Origin: Rachycentron canadum
Lineage: Eukaryota; Chordata; Actinopteri; Carangiformes; Rachycentridae
Assembly: GCA_038496675.1 (NCBI GenBank)
Contig: CM076659.1
Location: 10,430,500-10,494,499 of the forward strand
DNA length: 64,000 nucleotides
Direction of reading: 5' to 3'
A model generated the notes under the pieces. The model was not told the origin of the DNA. It made no database searches and was given only the letters and a program-made list of their open reading frames with translations. Both the position numbers and the translations under genes were made by a program. Below are positions 12,277 through 25,300 of this stretch, piece by piece. The first letter of the stretch is position 1. Each line of letters starts with the position of its first letter.

Positions 12277-15200
12277 GACATAGACAGACAAAGGCAGAGT
12301 AATAGGAAGTGACAAAAGCTGGGAAAATGAGGACAAGCGGAAACAATAAAGTCAAGTTTATCCGTTTTCCATGGAGTAACACTAATATTTAGAGCTGTGG
12401 TTCGTGTGTTTGTTAAAAAAATTGTTCAGATAAAGAGAAACTTAATCAGTGATTGATTATCTGATACACAATATCTGTAATTCTTTTTCCATGCATCAGT
12501 GTTTGGGAAATGAGCAACATAAAAAGAGCAGAACTTGAGACTAATAACGGAAAGAACAGAAGGGCTCATATTATTCTATCATCCGGACAAAAATGCAAAA
12601 GGAACTTAATATATCCAACAGGATTGTTTTTGCCTGTTTTTAATAAACGGCCATTTTCAGTTACACTGCCACAATGAATGTTTTAATGATTTAATCAAAA
12701 CATACATTTGAACAATTAAAGAGAAAATGTTCCTCAGTTGTGAGGAGAGCGCCAGGGAATGTAAGCCAAGGATACTGAATACTTTGTTTGACAAGTCAGC
12801 ACATCGGAGTTATCAGACTTATTCTCAAAGGAACCTGGGTCTTTTTAGTCTTTTGCATTCTGCTCTGTTGTACACCTGCATAGAGCCACTACTCCGCCCC
12901 GAGATGAAAGCTCATTCGACGTCTCATCTTAGAGGACAGGAAAAACAAAAGTATCAGGCAAAGATGACACACACACAATGACAGCAAATCCCGACAGCTT
13001 GCAGGCATTTAAAATAAAATACTGACCACTTGCTGCACTCCCTGTTTGTGGGTGAACGTCACAGCCTCATTATACATACACACACACACAAAGCACAAAT
13101 AAATGAATGAATAAGTGCACACACAGACACACAATGTTGTGGATGGGAACCCACCCACAAAGGCTCACAGACACACAGGGTTTGTATTATCACAGATACT
13201 TGGAAACAGCCACACAGAACTAAACCCTGCCCACTTCTTCCCAGAACTGCTGGCTACTTTATTCAAACTTAATCAGAGGAGCTGAAGTGTGTGAGTGTGA
13301 GAGAGACAGAGACAGAAGCACAGACAGGCTCATTAACATTTACTGTAATTTTAGTCTTTTTTATCATATAAATCTCTTGGCTACAAGGCCAATTACCAGA
13401 AATCATCCCCTAACTGTATTAACATCAATTCTCACAGAGCACAAAAAGAAACATGATGTTTGGATACAGAGTAAAAGATAAAAAAAAGGGAGACAGAATA
13501 TAATAACTTCAGCATGTAGTGTATTCAGTTTTCCCCTCTTCTGTTTCTCCTTTGTCTCTCTGGAGCACAATTTTGAGAGATATTCTTCTTCCCTTGTTTC
13601 CCTTCATGTGCTGCCTCTCCCTCTCTATCTCCCCAGTCATCTTTCTGTCTTTGCCAGTCTTCTGTTGCTTTGAAGTGCTTTCTATACTTAAGACAGCCTT
13701 CCTGCCCTGTGCTGAGCTCTGGCCTGGGCCAAACACAGAAATGCTGCTAATTACAGTGGAGTGTGTAGCTAACACGTGTGTGATCACCAACTCCCCAGAC
13801 CCGCTACGTCTAATTACACCAGATAATGTCTTCTTCTGTCACTTCCCTCTCCTTCCGATTCCTGGCTCATCACAGAATCATCCTAAAATTTAAAATCTCT
13901 TCGTATGCCATTTGTTTTTCCTGTAGTAGCTCTATCATGATGATCCTCAAAGGTGGCTGTCTTAGTGCCATGGGTTTACCCACTGAGCTACACATGGTGG
14001 CCCCAGACCAGATCAGAGAAAGTCTTGGCTCCGGTACCTTTAATCAGCCAGTCATTTTCCAAACTGTAAGAGCGAGCCCAGATTATTTTTAGAGCCCACC
14101 TGGGTCTTAGACTCAGGAAATTACACCTTCTCCTGTTCTCTGACTCAAAGGAACATGAGCTTTAACTGTCCTCCAAATGTCCCATCACCTCCTGAACAGT
14201 GATGGAGACAAACTAGCACACTTGTCAGCCATCAGCAGAAATCTATCTAACATTTTCGAGGAGTAAAGTAAGAGGAAGAGAGGTGGGACCACGGTGGGAA
14301 TTAGAGGGTGAGGGGAGACAGATTTGTGCTATAATGTTTTGGCAGCACAGCATCAGTGTCCACATGCTTGAAAAGCTGGTTTGCATTTTGTGGAGAAGAG
14401 AAGCAGGATAATACATAGAAACTGTGGGATGGTGCAATGGCCGGAGCCAACAATGAGACCATTTCATCTGGAAGCACAAAGAAAATACCTTAATAAATTT
14501 GTCTGGGATCTTGCAGAATATGAAAAGAGGTTATTGAATGTGGTTCTGTAGCCGTGCAGGGGTTCACATTCTGCCAAGATTCCACTTTAAAGGTCTGCAG
14601 TGAAAGAATGAGTCTTTATAGAGGTGAATGCTTGCTTTCCAGCTGTGACGATCAATCTAATCGATGAAGTTTTCCAGACAGATGTCAGAATGAAATCTTT
14701 TGGAGTATGTGCAAGTGCAAAACAAGCAAGAAAAATAACTGAAACTATATTATTTGTTACTAGGTGTTTCTGGTTTTGAGTGTCTTAAATTTGAGAGACA
14801 GGACAAAGTGGTTACTGTATGGTCATAGTTCTACAGTACCATAGCTAATGTATAATGTACCGTATCCAATGGAAACAATTAGCCCCATAAAAAGCTGTAC
14901 ACACAGGATGACAGCAGTCAGGGTTCAGGAAGGGAGGAGGTTTTTTGGAAATTATAACTGTCAAATGGCACAAAGTGCTACCAGACTGCACCAATAATCA
15001 GAGCTCAACCCAGAAAATGAATGTGGAGACAATGACAATCACAGAAGGACAGGATCAGGGATGAAGGTGAAGAGGAAGATCAACAGAATAAGCACCTGCC
15101 AAAAGAAAAGAATATGCAGAGGAACAGAACGAGTACCTGTCAACATCCAGAATGGACCTGAATATAGCGAGGGAGGAGAACAGCTGTCGTGTGACTCAGA

Positions 15201-18200
15201 GCCTGTCCTCAAATCTGCTGTCACAAGGACACTTGTACTGACACCAAAAAGAAAGAGAGGATAAGAGAAAAGACCCTAAGGATGCAGAATCTAATAGAGC
15301 TTCCTTGTAGTAGATGAAACTGAAACTATTCCCCATCTGGATGGATTTAGATTAATTACAGTAAGTACTGGGTTTAGCCTGCTAATCTAAAATGACACAG
15401 CACAGAGAGACATACACACACACACAGTAGATACACATAGAAATTGTTAAACTTTTGTCACGGAAATGCCAGCAGTGCTACAATAGAACATATATTGAAA
15501 TTCCATCCAGAAACAGCTTATATAGTATGAGCTTTGGCACTGTGAGGAGTCTGTTTCTACTGTAGGGGGAAACACAGCTGCTCAACTTGTTTTCTCACCT
15601 TACTGACACAGGTCTGTGTACAACCAGGACTTCTGGCACATTAGAGCCTGCTGCTCTTTCTCTACATATCTTAACACTGTATGGATCTCTAAATCTCTGA
15701 ATCTCTGAATCTGTGAATTGTAAAATATGTGTCACTGGGGTCATGTTCAGGTACATGCACACAAAGGCATTTATATGCACGCACACATGCAAGGACACAC
15801 ACACTTTCAGTTGTTTTCATTATGTTTTGGTTATTCTTTGTGTTCCCAACTTATTTAAGTCACTCATGATGTAGACCAAAACGAGTGGGGGAAAAGAAAA
15901 TGTTATTGTGTCTTTATGTATGAGCATTTGTGTGTTCCCACAAAAAAAGCAACCATATGCTGACAGAGGGCACAAGAGACAATAAAGTCATTTCCAACAT
16001 ATACAAAAAAGACCTGAATCAGACAGACCACCTATCTGCTGCAGGAAGGGCATCACAAAAATAAAAAAATCAGCAAGAGTGAACCAGACCAGTAAAGTTG
16101 AAGGCCAGAGAGCTAAACAATCAGCTGACACTCTTTAAAGCTGAGCTGAGCTGCAGATTCAGCTGATAATCATATTTTATATCATCATTTTCAGTTTGGT
16201 TATAGTTAAGGCTTTTTATTTTCACCGTAAGTTAGGCAAAATTATGGCGATAAATAAAAAAAATCATTCAACTTCTTGTAAATGAAAAAGGTGCATCTAT
16301 CAACCATCATCACTTTCCCTAATGTTGATGACACAGTGACATGTTGTAAGTGCACTGTCTTTTGTTTATTTATGATTCTTGTGTGATAAGAAATTTCCTG
16401 AAATTCATAGGGGACCAGAATGACAAAAGTAGATTTAATTTTGAATCAGCAATTTTGTGAGGTTAGGAGCCAGGTCGAGTAGGAAAGTTTAAGAAGCCAA
16501 ATGTATGTTATACTATATTCAAACTCAACACACTTGTAAAATAGACCTCTCCACAGAGCTGAATTCACCAAGGCATCTGTACAGTGCAATAATGTTTCAA
16601 GTTCTCCTTGTTACACATTTTTGCACTTGTGAAATTGGTTGGATTGGTGTAGATTACCTTGAATGGGACTTCAGTGAGCGTAGCAGCAGGCACTGCCCTG
16701 GAGCCGGCCCAACACATGCCTGTCTAATGGCTGTGATATGTGAGTGGGACACAGCACGCTCTGCACACTGCGCCTCATTGATGAAGACGGGAAGATTTTC
16801 CTCTGACCAGGCATGGAATAGCCAGGTGGTCTTACTTTGACATTTTTCATCTGTGCAAATTGGTATGTGTGGGGTAATGTGCATGAGAGAGAGACATAGA
16901 AACACGGTGAGAGGAGAGAATTATGCTTTTCTTATTCCAAAGTTTGTGTTGTCCAAAACTAGCATAGGTGTATGGTAACCAGACTGGAAGAGGACAGATG
17001 AAGTGGTTTGGAACAGTTGCCCTGCTGCCAATGTGGGACTGCTGTTCTTCCATTAACACAGTACAGTAGCATGTCTGCCCACTGAATTAGTGAAAAGCAC
17101 CATTGTACTTAACAATTAACTAGTTTGTTCTTACCTTCATTTATTTGGGCAGGGTTTGTGCAGGACCCATGGTCTTATGCAATATGTCACATTCTTTCAC
17201 TTATGCAGAATTTACTTGTGCCTCCCAGGAGTCTACTGCTGCTGGCTGCACACAGCTCCAATCATGTTCTTTACTCAAGGACAGCTAAAATATACAATAG
17301 TTGCTGTGGAACAACATTAGTAATGGATTAATCTTGCTCTAGGCTGTCCACTCTGTAAGAATAATGTGCACCTTGTTTTTACTTCATTTTTACATTTGAT
17401 TTCTGTCATATTAAAAATTTGACACCACAATTATTAGTATAGTATAGTATAGTATTAGTATCACAGGTAAAGTGAAAAACCTGTTTAAAAATGTATTTAC
17501 ACATAATTACATAATAATTACATAATTATTTTTTACTATATTATTGGAATGAAACTGAAACTTTAACTGTTTAGTTGTTAACAAAGATAATGAATGAATG
17601 AATTTATCTACTGGACAAAAGCACAGGCCAAGTCTAAAATAATATCACATTTTTCAGTCAATTTCATATTTAACATAAAAAATATTTAAGCTGTTTCGTC
17701 TGTGTCAGATAAACTCCTGGATCGCTGAAATAAGTTGGAGCCTCGGTTTTTATTTTCCATCCAAATTGAGCTTAATTTCATTTGGATCATTGACTAGAAT
17801 AACCGTGAGTGCTGTCACTGTGTCCATAAAATCACCTGCAGGAGAACATCCAGAACTTTTACTGCGATGGCACCATAAAAAAAGCCCTTACTCTCTTGTT
17901 TTTAACTTTGTGTCAGAACTGTTCATGTTGATAACTGTGAAAGGTTGTGGAAAATAACCTTGTGAGGCCCGCTCTGCAGAGGACAATTTAAATAATAACC
18001 TACTCATAAAACAGCACAGAAGGGAAGCAGAAAAATGCTGTTACACAATGTCACTGGTCTGGATAATGTATCAGACAGTTTCCAAGATGATCCATTGCAA
18101 TAAGCACTCAGCCATCAGCTTTGTTATATCAGATGCTTTTAGGTGGTGTCTCTCAATTGTTCCAGCTCATTTAAGAAAGAGACTCTAATAAACTTTCTTG

Positions 18201-18672
18201 CTGTGGTACAGCAGGCTCTAGGTGCACAGAAGAGACTATAAATCTCCGGATAATCAGCAAATCTATTACAAAACTGATCAAGTGTTGGGCTTTTAGTAGG
18301 CCAGTGAGTGAGATACCTTGCTGAAAGTTTTAGAATAATGACTGTTGAAGCCAGACATAAATGCCAAGACCTTTCCTCCCATCAGCCAAAAATGTTATCA
18401 TGTGATCTTTCACTGAGATATGGGAAAATCCTTCCCTGTTTGTTGAAACTTCTATCTCTCCATTTCTCAACAGAGGTGAGGTCTGATGCTTAACTGATGA
18501 CCCTGGCCATTACAGAGGAGAGTGGGCAGGGCATGTGGACACACACACATACACCTAAACAAAAAGATGGAGAGATAGTGTGAAGAGGTAGAATGGGTTC
18601 TCACTGTCCTCGCTGACATATTTGGGATTGTATGTTGAAAGACAAGCAGATGGATCAATAAACACTCCCTCC

Positions 18673-18706
18673 CACACACACACACACACACACACTCACA
18701 CACACA
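18673..18706. repeat. (CA)n microsatellite
   Basis: CA run of about 34 nt with a single ctcaca interruption. Confidence 0.93.
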
Positions 18707-19828
18707 AACAGCAAACAAATCGAGAGGAAAGTGTTTAACAATGAAGTCTGTAGCTCATAAATCACAACAGATCTTGCAGTAATGGCCTGAACACACAGCT
18801 CTCTCACACTTGAGTTCGCATTACGAACAGCAACACTTGGAATGACTCCAAAGACTCGCTCTAGCTGTACAGTAGCTCACATACAGGTTGTGACTCACAT
18901 AGATGGGGTCAAAGAGAAATCTGGTGAGCGTCAAAACAGTTGACATACTTTATTTAAACACATCAGTGTTTCAAAAAGCCCCACATTTGTGTACTCTACA
19001 TATCCAATTGTGTGAATGTAGCTGGAATTGCAGGGGCTCAGCCTGACCTGTGGTTGCTTTGAGCATTTAGCCTTAGGTTACCCGCCCCACCCCAAAAATA
19101 ACTCTATTACATTTGAGGTTGTGAGGTTTCACTGCAGCACTCTCTGGGCCCGTTGGATTTTCAAAAGAAAATCAAATCTTTACTTTGAACTGATTCCATC
19201 CCATTTGCTTAAAAATATACAGATCAAGTGGTAAAAACATCACGTGGGGAAAGGCTACTCTTAACTTTGTCCAGCTTGTAATGAAGTTAGTGAAACTGGC
19301 CAATAGGAGTCTCCATACTTTGACGCGTGAAGTCAACCAAATGTGCTGCGACTGCTCTTCGTCAAGATGTCTGTGAAAAATAATTTTCTCCAGAGGTTGT
19401 ACTGTCAAGGCCATTTTTCTTTTATCATTTGTAACCTTTCCTTCTGTTCTACTTTACCATCTCATTTCTCGACAGTAGCTGACTAATCACATACGATACA
19501 TATGTGCATCTGTCCACACATCAAACATTCAAAGTATGCTGCTTGAAACAGGACTGAAGCTAATACTTACAAATCCCCAGGTGGAGGCAACACAATTTTT
19601 TCCATCTAGAGATATTGAAGTGGATATGCAAGCACACTCACACTTACACACATGTACCAATTGTGTGAATTCTAGCACTGTGGTAGCAAGTTTTACCCAA
19701 AATGCTGACGAGAACGATCATTTCTGGCACTGTTACAATAACTGTCTGTTAGAGCTATGCTGCTGCCTGTGTTTGTACATGTATGTGTGTGTTACAAGAT
19801 TCAGAGGAAGTCTCCCATCACACTTGAC

Positions 19829-19903
19829 CACACACACACGCACACACACACGCATGCACGCACCCACGCACACACGCACGCACGCACGCACGCACCCACA
19901 CAT

Positions 19904-19955
<52 letters not shown>

Positions 19956-19966
19956 GCACACACACA
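19829..19966. repeat. Compound CA/CG-containing microsatellite (alternating purine-pyrimidine)
   Basis: About 138 nt of almost uninterrupted purine-pyrimidine alternation: CA with frequent CGCA and TGCA units, then a pure CA run. Such DNA is prone to form left-handed Z-DNA. The 181-codon frame spanning it is repeat-driven. Confidence 0.95.
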
Positions 19967-21205
19967 AAAAGCCCTTTCCCTCAGTTTGGGGATCCCTTTC
20001 TCCTCTCTTTCTCTTTACATTGGGTTCCATGTCGGTGATCTGGTCAAAGTACTTTTACAAAGACTGATTAGGGGAAGCTGAAGCCAGTTGTTTAAGTTGA
20101 CAATGAAGGGAGGTGTGTGTGTGTGTGTCTGTGTCTGAGTGTGTGTGGCGGGCAAGCAGAAGTAAGGAGCTGAAATTGTCTGTCTGACTGTGTGACTGCA
20201 TGCACCTTCTGACCCTGTGTGTCAGCCCTAAAGCCTAATGGAGAAGCATCCACTGCTGGAACGAGCACAACAGAGATAGGCAGAAGGCAAGATGGAAAGA
20301 GTCAGACAAAAAGAGCAAACATGAAGCGAAAAATACTTGGGGTGATAGTGAATTTGTGTGCAAGAGGGCCAAGGACAGGAGAGAGCAAACACTTGTCAGC
20401 ATATCTCTTCACCACTGCCTGGTGTGACAGGCATCTACGGGTTTAACACTATGTGACTGTGTGGTGCTAAAGTCTTCCAACATAATTTCATCACATTTCA
20501 GCAACTATGTGCAATAGTCCCCTCTGACGAAGTTGTTCCCGGCCTAAGGCTTTGTGAAAAAGCTGAACTGAGGCAGAAATCAGTCATTCCATATAAGCCT
20601 GGTATTTCCTGGTGGCAGTCAAGCTGCCAGTTTTTTTTTTCAAGTTTGTGACATTTTTGGAGAACTAAGGCTCTCTGCTGATTTATCTTGTTTGTGTGCC
20701 TGCATATGGATTTTGTATCTTTAGACATGGCAGTCTGTGTACTGACTGACCCTGCAACCATTGCTTGCAAACAAGCAGAATGAAGGGGCAGATTACCCAA
20801 CAGGCTTCAATTGTTCATGGGTTCTATGTTAAATTTCACCTCACTTCAAAAACTAGAAATATTAGAACCAAACTCTTGACGATAAACTGTTTTGCCTCTC
20901 TTTGTTTGAGATGCTTAGTTTGAGGGGACAAAGCTTTTTTCAGGAAAAAGATAATTACATAAAAAGGAAAGAATTAGGTGTTTCTGATCTTGCATTTATC
21001 CTGAAACGATGCTCCTCTAAAACAGCACGATGATAAGTAATATCTATCTGTTGTATGAAAACTCAGTCTTACTTACACACTCTACTTATTACAAAAGCAG
21101 GGCTTGAAAAAAATGATCAGACTCATTAAAATCTCATTTCCTCTTGCGGCAAAATTGCAGTGACTTCTTCAGCAATTATGTCTCTCACAGTTTACAGTCT
21201 CAGTG

Positions 21206-21208
<3 letters not shown>

Positions 21209-21257
<49 letters not shown>
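21209..21257. repeat. (TG)n microsatellite
   Basis: A perfect TG run of about 49 nt, continued by imperfect TG/GA sequence to about 21310. Confidence 0.95.
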
Positions 21258-21468
21258 ATGTGTGCGTGTTTGTGTGTTTGTGTGGTGTGTGTATGTGTGT
21301 GAGAGAGAGAAACGGAGAGGGAGAGGCAGAAAAAGAGGAAACTGAAGACAAACTATTTGTGAGAGACATTCGTCTGTGTTTCACACATGTTTTGACAGTT
21401 CTGCAAGCTAATCCCTATTATTGCTTTGTGAGGCAGGGAGGTGCGTGTGTGAATGTCTGTGTGCGTTT

Positions 21469-21485
21469 GTGTGTGTGTGTGTGAA

Positions 21486-21520
<35 letters not shown>
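21469..21520. repeat. (TG)n microsatellite, interrupted
   Basis: Two TG runs separated by a gaatgtct interruption that also occurs just upstream (21451-21458), suggesting local duplication. Confidence 0.93.
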
Positions 21521-21523
<3 letters not shown>

Positions 21524-21980
21524 TGTGTATGTACGTCTGCACAGCCTCTTCTACAACTGATATATTTCCCTGTTATATATTTTAAATGTATCCTGTGTCT
21601 TGAGTCTTGAATCTGTCCACTTTCTGCTCATAGCAATGAATAAGTCATTTTGAAATGTTGAAATGTTAAAGTTTCTTTCAAAAGCCACTGTTCTATCAGG
21701 TGTGTAAGAGACATTACAGTTAGCTTTTTAGCTGTTATTAACTCTTTAGTAAAACTGAAGTCTAGCTAGTAAATGAGCTGCTATTGGGTTATATGTATAC
21801 GAGTACATACGAGGTACATAGAATACATTTTTAAGTGCTTTGTGCAGATTGTGTATCAGTTCAGTCAGAGAACTACATCACCCCCTCCATCTTCTTGTGT
21901 GGTTTGTAATTCAAACTCTGCTTGGAGGGCATATCTGGGCGGCTGGCCACCTCACTCACACCCTCCAACCTTTAGAATCT

Positions 21981-22096
<116 letters not shown>

Positions 22097-24199
22097 CCGC
22101 CCATACCCACCACCACCAACTCCAAACACACTCACTCATACAATTGCTGAGACTCTCTTTTCAAACCATGCTAAACCTTTAGGGCCAACAATACAGGCTG
22201 GACTAATCTTATAGCCCTTGTCCAATCACAGGGCTAGAAACTGAAGAGTGGAATTGATTGGCCGGTGGCCACAGGGGCCAGTTAGGGGACGGAGAACAAG
22301 AGGAGACAACCATTGTTGATTGATTACCATGAAAGACACTTTTGTTACAGACTTGAAGGCAGTACACTGTGCCTGTATCAAGAGGAAACGCTAGCAGTCT
22401 TAAAATAGGTCACCGCTGCACTGCACAACGCGTATACAAGATATTTCACAGAGATAGTGAGGTGTGCACCCCTTCATAAAAGAGTAAGGTCCACAGATTA
22501 TTAGCTGTGATCATTATTGATTAGCTGCAGTTCAAAGGTTAGCAGAGCAGTTTTTTTCTGAATAACACAGCACTTTGGAGAATGAAAACAAGAGCAGAGT
22601 GATGGAGGAGAAGAGGTGAGGAAATACAATCAATTAGCCTTGGCTATAAACTTATCAAAACCAAAACAGCACTTTATATCCACTTTTTCTAATTATGACG
22701 CCATTTTGGGTGACTTCAGCCCACCGCCATCTCATCTTTCCACGTTGCAGGTTATGAAAACTGCTCCCAGAGAAGATTGAGCTTGTTTTCTCTGCTGGCA
22801 GCTCTTTGGTTCCCAGAAAAATCGCTCTGCAATGTCTGCACACACCAATAAGTCAAGAGGGATTTGAACTGTAGCTTGGGAAGATAAGGTTGAAACGTTT
22901 TCAACTCCATTCTCAAGTAAAAAAAAATGATTAGATGGTGCGGTAATCTTATTCACAATCCCTTGTCTTGGGAAATAAGTGTGGTCAAGCTACTACAAAA
23001 CTATATGGATGCTTGGATTATATGGTCTTTAGGGTTTTATTGATGTGCCTGGTTGCTTGATATTAAACTACATTTTTATCTATTTGATTTCATCGTATTG
23101 AATTAGATTTGATAGACTGACCACTGTTTCTGGAATTTTATCTTCTACACTACAGGAAAAAAACAATACCGTCTCTGATTCCCATCCAAGTACACCTCCA
23201 ACTGTTTGCAAAACACACACACTCATACACATGCTTTCCTGGTCTCCTTGTTTGTCCTGCCACATACAGATAATAATAATAATCCAAAATAATGTCTTTT
23301 TACTTCATCTTAAAGTTACCGGTATCCAGCCGCTGTACGCTCCAGATTGTGTGCTGACTATGCTGCTATATCGCGATAAAATGTTGGCTAGCACCCGCAA
23401 ACAAACACTTTACAGCCATTTGTATGAACCTGCATTTACAGCCCATTCACATGAGGAAAAGCATTAATGCGTGACGTAGATCAAATGCAAGATGCAAGAG
23501 CACCCTCCGTGTGAGCCACCAATCCCACATCCTGCTCACAATGCTAAAGCCCTTTGAATCTGAATGTGACCCTTCGAGTGAGTTTGCTGCCAAGGAGAAG
23601 GCTCTCACTGTGTCAGTGGCACTGATAGAAAGAGACAGAGGGGCAGCGTGCCTCTATTCACAGCCAACATACGCATTAGCATAACTCACATAGCACGGGT
23701 AAACCACCTAGCCACCTGTAGCTGCACAAGCCATAGTCAGTAATCTCTCTTCTCCTACACTGCAGCTCCTTCCCACCCACTTCATTCACTCTCTCCCCTG
23801 AATTCCTTGCATTTACATTTGCGCTTGTGCGTGTGTGTAAGTGAGTACGTTTTCTCACTGCTGCTGCCAGCATAAGCCTGTTATGCCAGACTGTTTTGAG
23901 CTAATGCAGTGAGCAGGCTTGAATGGCAAACAGACATCATTTGTTATGTGCGGAGCAACGTGCAGGGAGCTTGCTGAGTTTCAGATGAGTAGATGAAAGA
24001 TGAACGCTTGCTGTCTTTCTAAGCAGAGAATCTTCAGCATCTTAGAGAAATTAATATAAAAATACAGCTGGAGGAACTTGCAATAGTCTGTTCTCACTCT
24101 CCCTGTTTCTCATGTTAACTTGTTCTAGAGGAGGGGTTCTGTTGAGGATAAGGGGCAGGAGGAGTGTTCTGAAGGCCAGTGGGATCCTCCCCCAGGGTT

Positions 24200-24747
24200 G
24201 TGATTGGCTGAGCCTGTGATGACTGAGTCCAGGGGAGGCCAGTAGGAAGGTGAGTGGTCTGTGAGCCTGCTAAGGGGCAGGCAGCTGCAGAAAGCAGCTA
24301 CCACTGCCTCTTAAAACCTAGGTACTCCTCATTACGGCTACAGACTGATAGACAGAGAGCAGGGGAGGGTTGGAGACAGTTCTAAGAGAGGGAGAGGGAA
24401 GGACAGAGAGAAATTGTGCACAGGGAAAGTTAGAAAATAAGCAGTCTTACTTGTTTGTTCACCCTTTCTTGACTGCTGCCTCCCCACTCCACTACCTGAG
24501 GCACATATACACACACACACAGGGAGGTGTTTCAAGGAGGCTTAGAGGGCTGACTCTTCAGGGAAGAAGGGAATTAAACACTTTTGTTTTCAATCCGCCG
24601 CATCCATACTCAGGAGAAAAAAAAAGGGATTACAGCTTGTACGCCTGCCCCACTTATTTCTCTTCTCTCTGCATTTTGTTGTCACTGAGTTACTTTGGAG
24701 ACTTTGGATACAAGCTTCTTGAATTGTTGGTCCGAGCTCAGAGAGGC
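24200..24747 (+). promoter_or_regulatory. sfrp5: sfrp5 candidate core promoter and 5' leader
   Basis: An inverted CCAAT box (ATTGG, 24203-24207) lies about 105 nt before a TATA-like TTAAAA at 24311-24316, which would place transcription start near 24340. From there to 24747 the leader of about 400 nt contains no ATG, consistent with direct scanning to the start at 24748. The stretch is moderately GC-rich and includes a short CA run at 24508-24521. The core elements are inferred from motif and spacing only; the transcription start is not proven. Confidence 0.4.
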
Positions 24748-25300
24748 ATGGCACACGGACAAAAGAGCCACAGGTGGGCATTAACCCAGGGCTCCTTCAG
24801 CTTGGCACTGGGCCTGTCGCTCTTCTCCCTCCTCCTCATCACCGTCTCGGCCGCAGATGAGTACGACTACTACAGCTGGCAGTCGGACAACTTCCACAAT
24901 GGCCGCTTCTACACCAAGCAGCCCCAGTGTGTGGACATACCAGCTGACCTGCGCCTATGCCACAATGTGGGTTACAAGAAGATGAGGCTGCCCAACCTCC
25001 TGGATCATGAGACCATGCCAGAAGTCAAGCAGCAGGCGGGCAGCTGGGTGCCACTCCTGGCCAAACGGTGCCATGCTGATACCCAGGTGTTCCTGTGCTC
25101 ACTGTTCGCACCTGTGTGCCTGGACAGGCCCATCTATCCCTGCCGCTCGCTGTGTGAGGCTGTGAGGGACAGTTGTGCTCCAGTGATGGAGACCTATGGA
25201 TTCCCCTGGCCAGAGATGCTGACCTGCGATAAGTTCCCCATTGATAATGACCTCTGCATCCCCATGCAGTTCACTGGGAACCATGCGACCCAGCCACCAG
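24748..25300 (+). CDS. sfrp5: sfrp5 coding exon 1: signal peptide and Frizzled CRD
   Basis: The exon encodes residues 1-184 plus the first base of codon 185. The start ATG at 24748 has a good Kozak context (G at -3, G at +4) and is the first ATG in the leader from about 24340 on. The signal peptide is followed by an acidic, tyrosine-rich stretch (DEYDYYSWQ) typical of SFRP1/5, then the complete ten-cysteine CRD with PQCVDIPADL, SLFAPVCLDRP and YPCRSLCEAVR. The donor at 25301 reads gtatgg. The exon is clearly more GC-rich than the surrounding intronic DNA. The frame stays open upstream to about 24370 without an ATG, which is leader sequence and not an N-terminal extension. Confidence 0.95.

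Noticed and set aside
19536..20081. 181-codon plus-strand frame
   Set aside because: Its length comes from the CA/CGCA microsatellite, which has no stop codons in several frames; no domain or splice context.
24370..24747. In-frame upstream extension of the sfrp5 reading frame by 126 codons
   Set aside because: It opens with TTG, contains no ATG before 24748, and would place the signal peptide internally; it is 5' leader that happens to lack stops.
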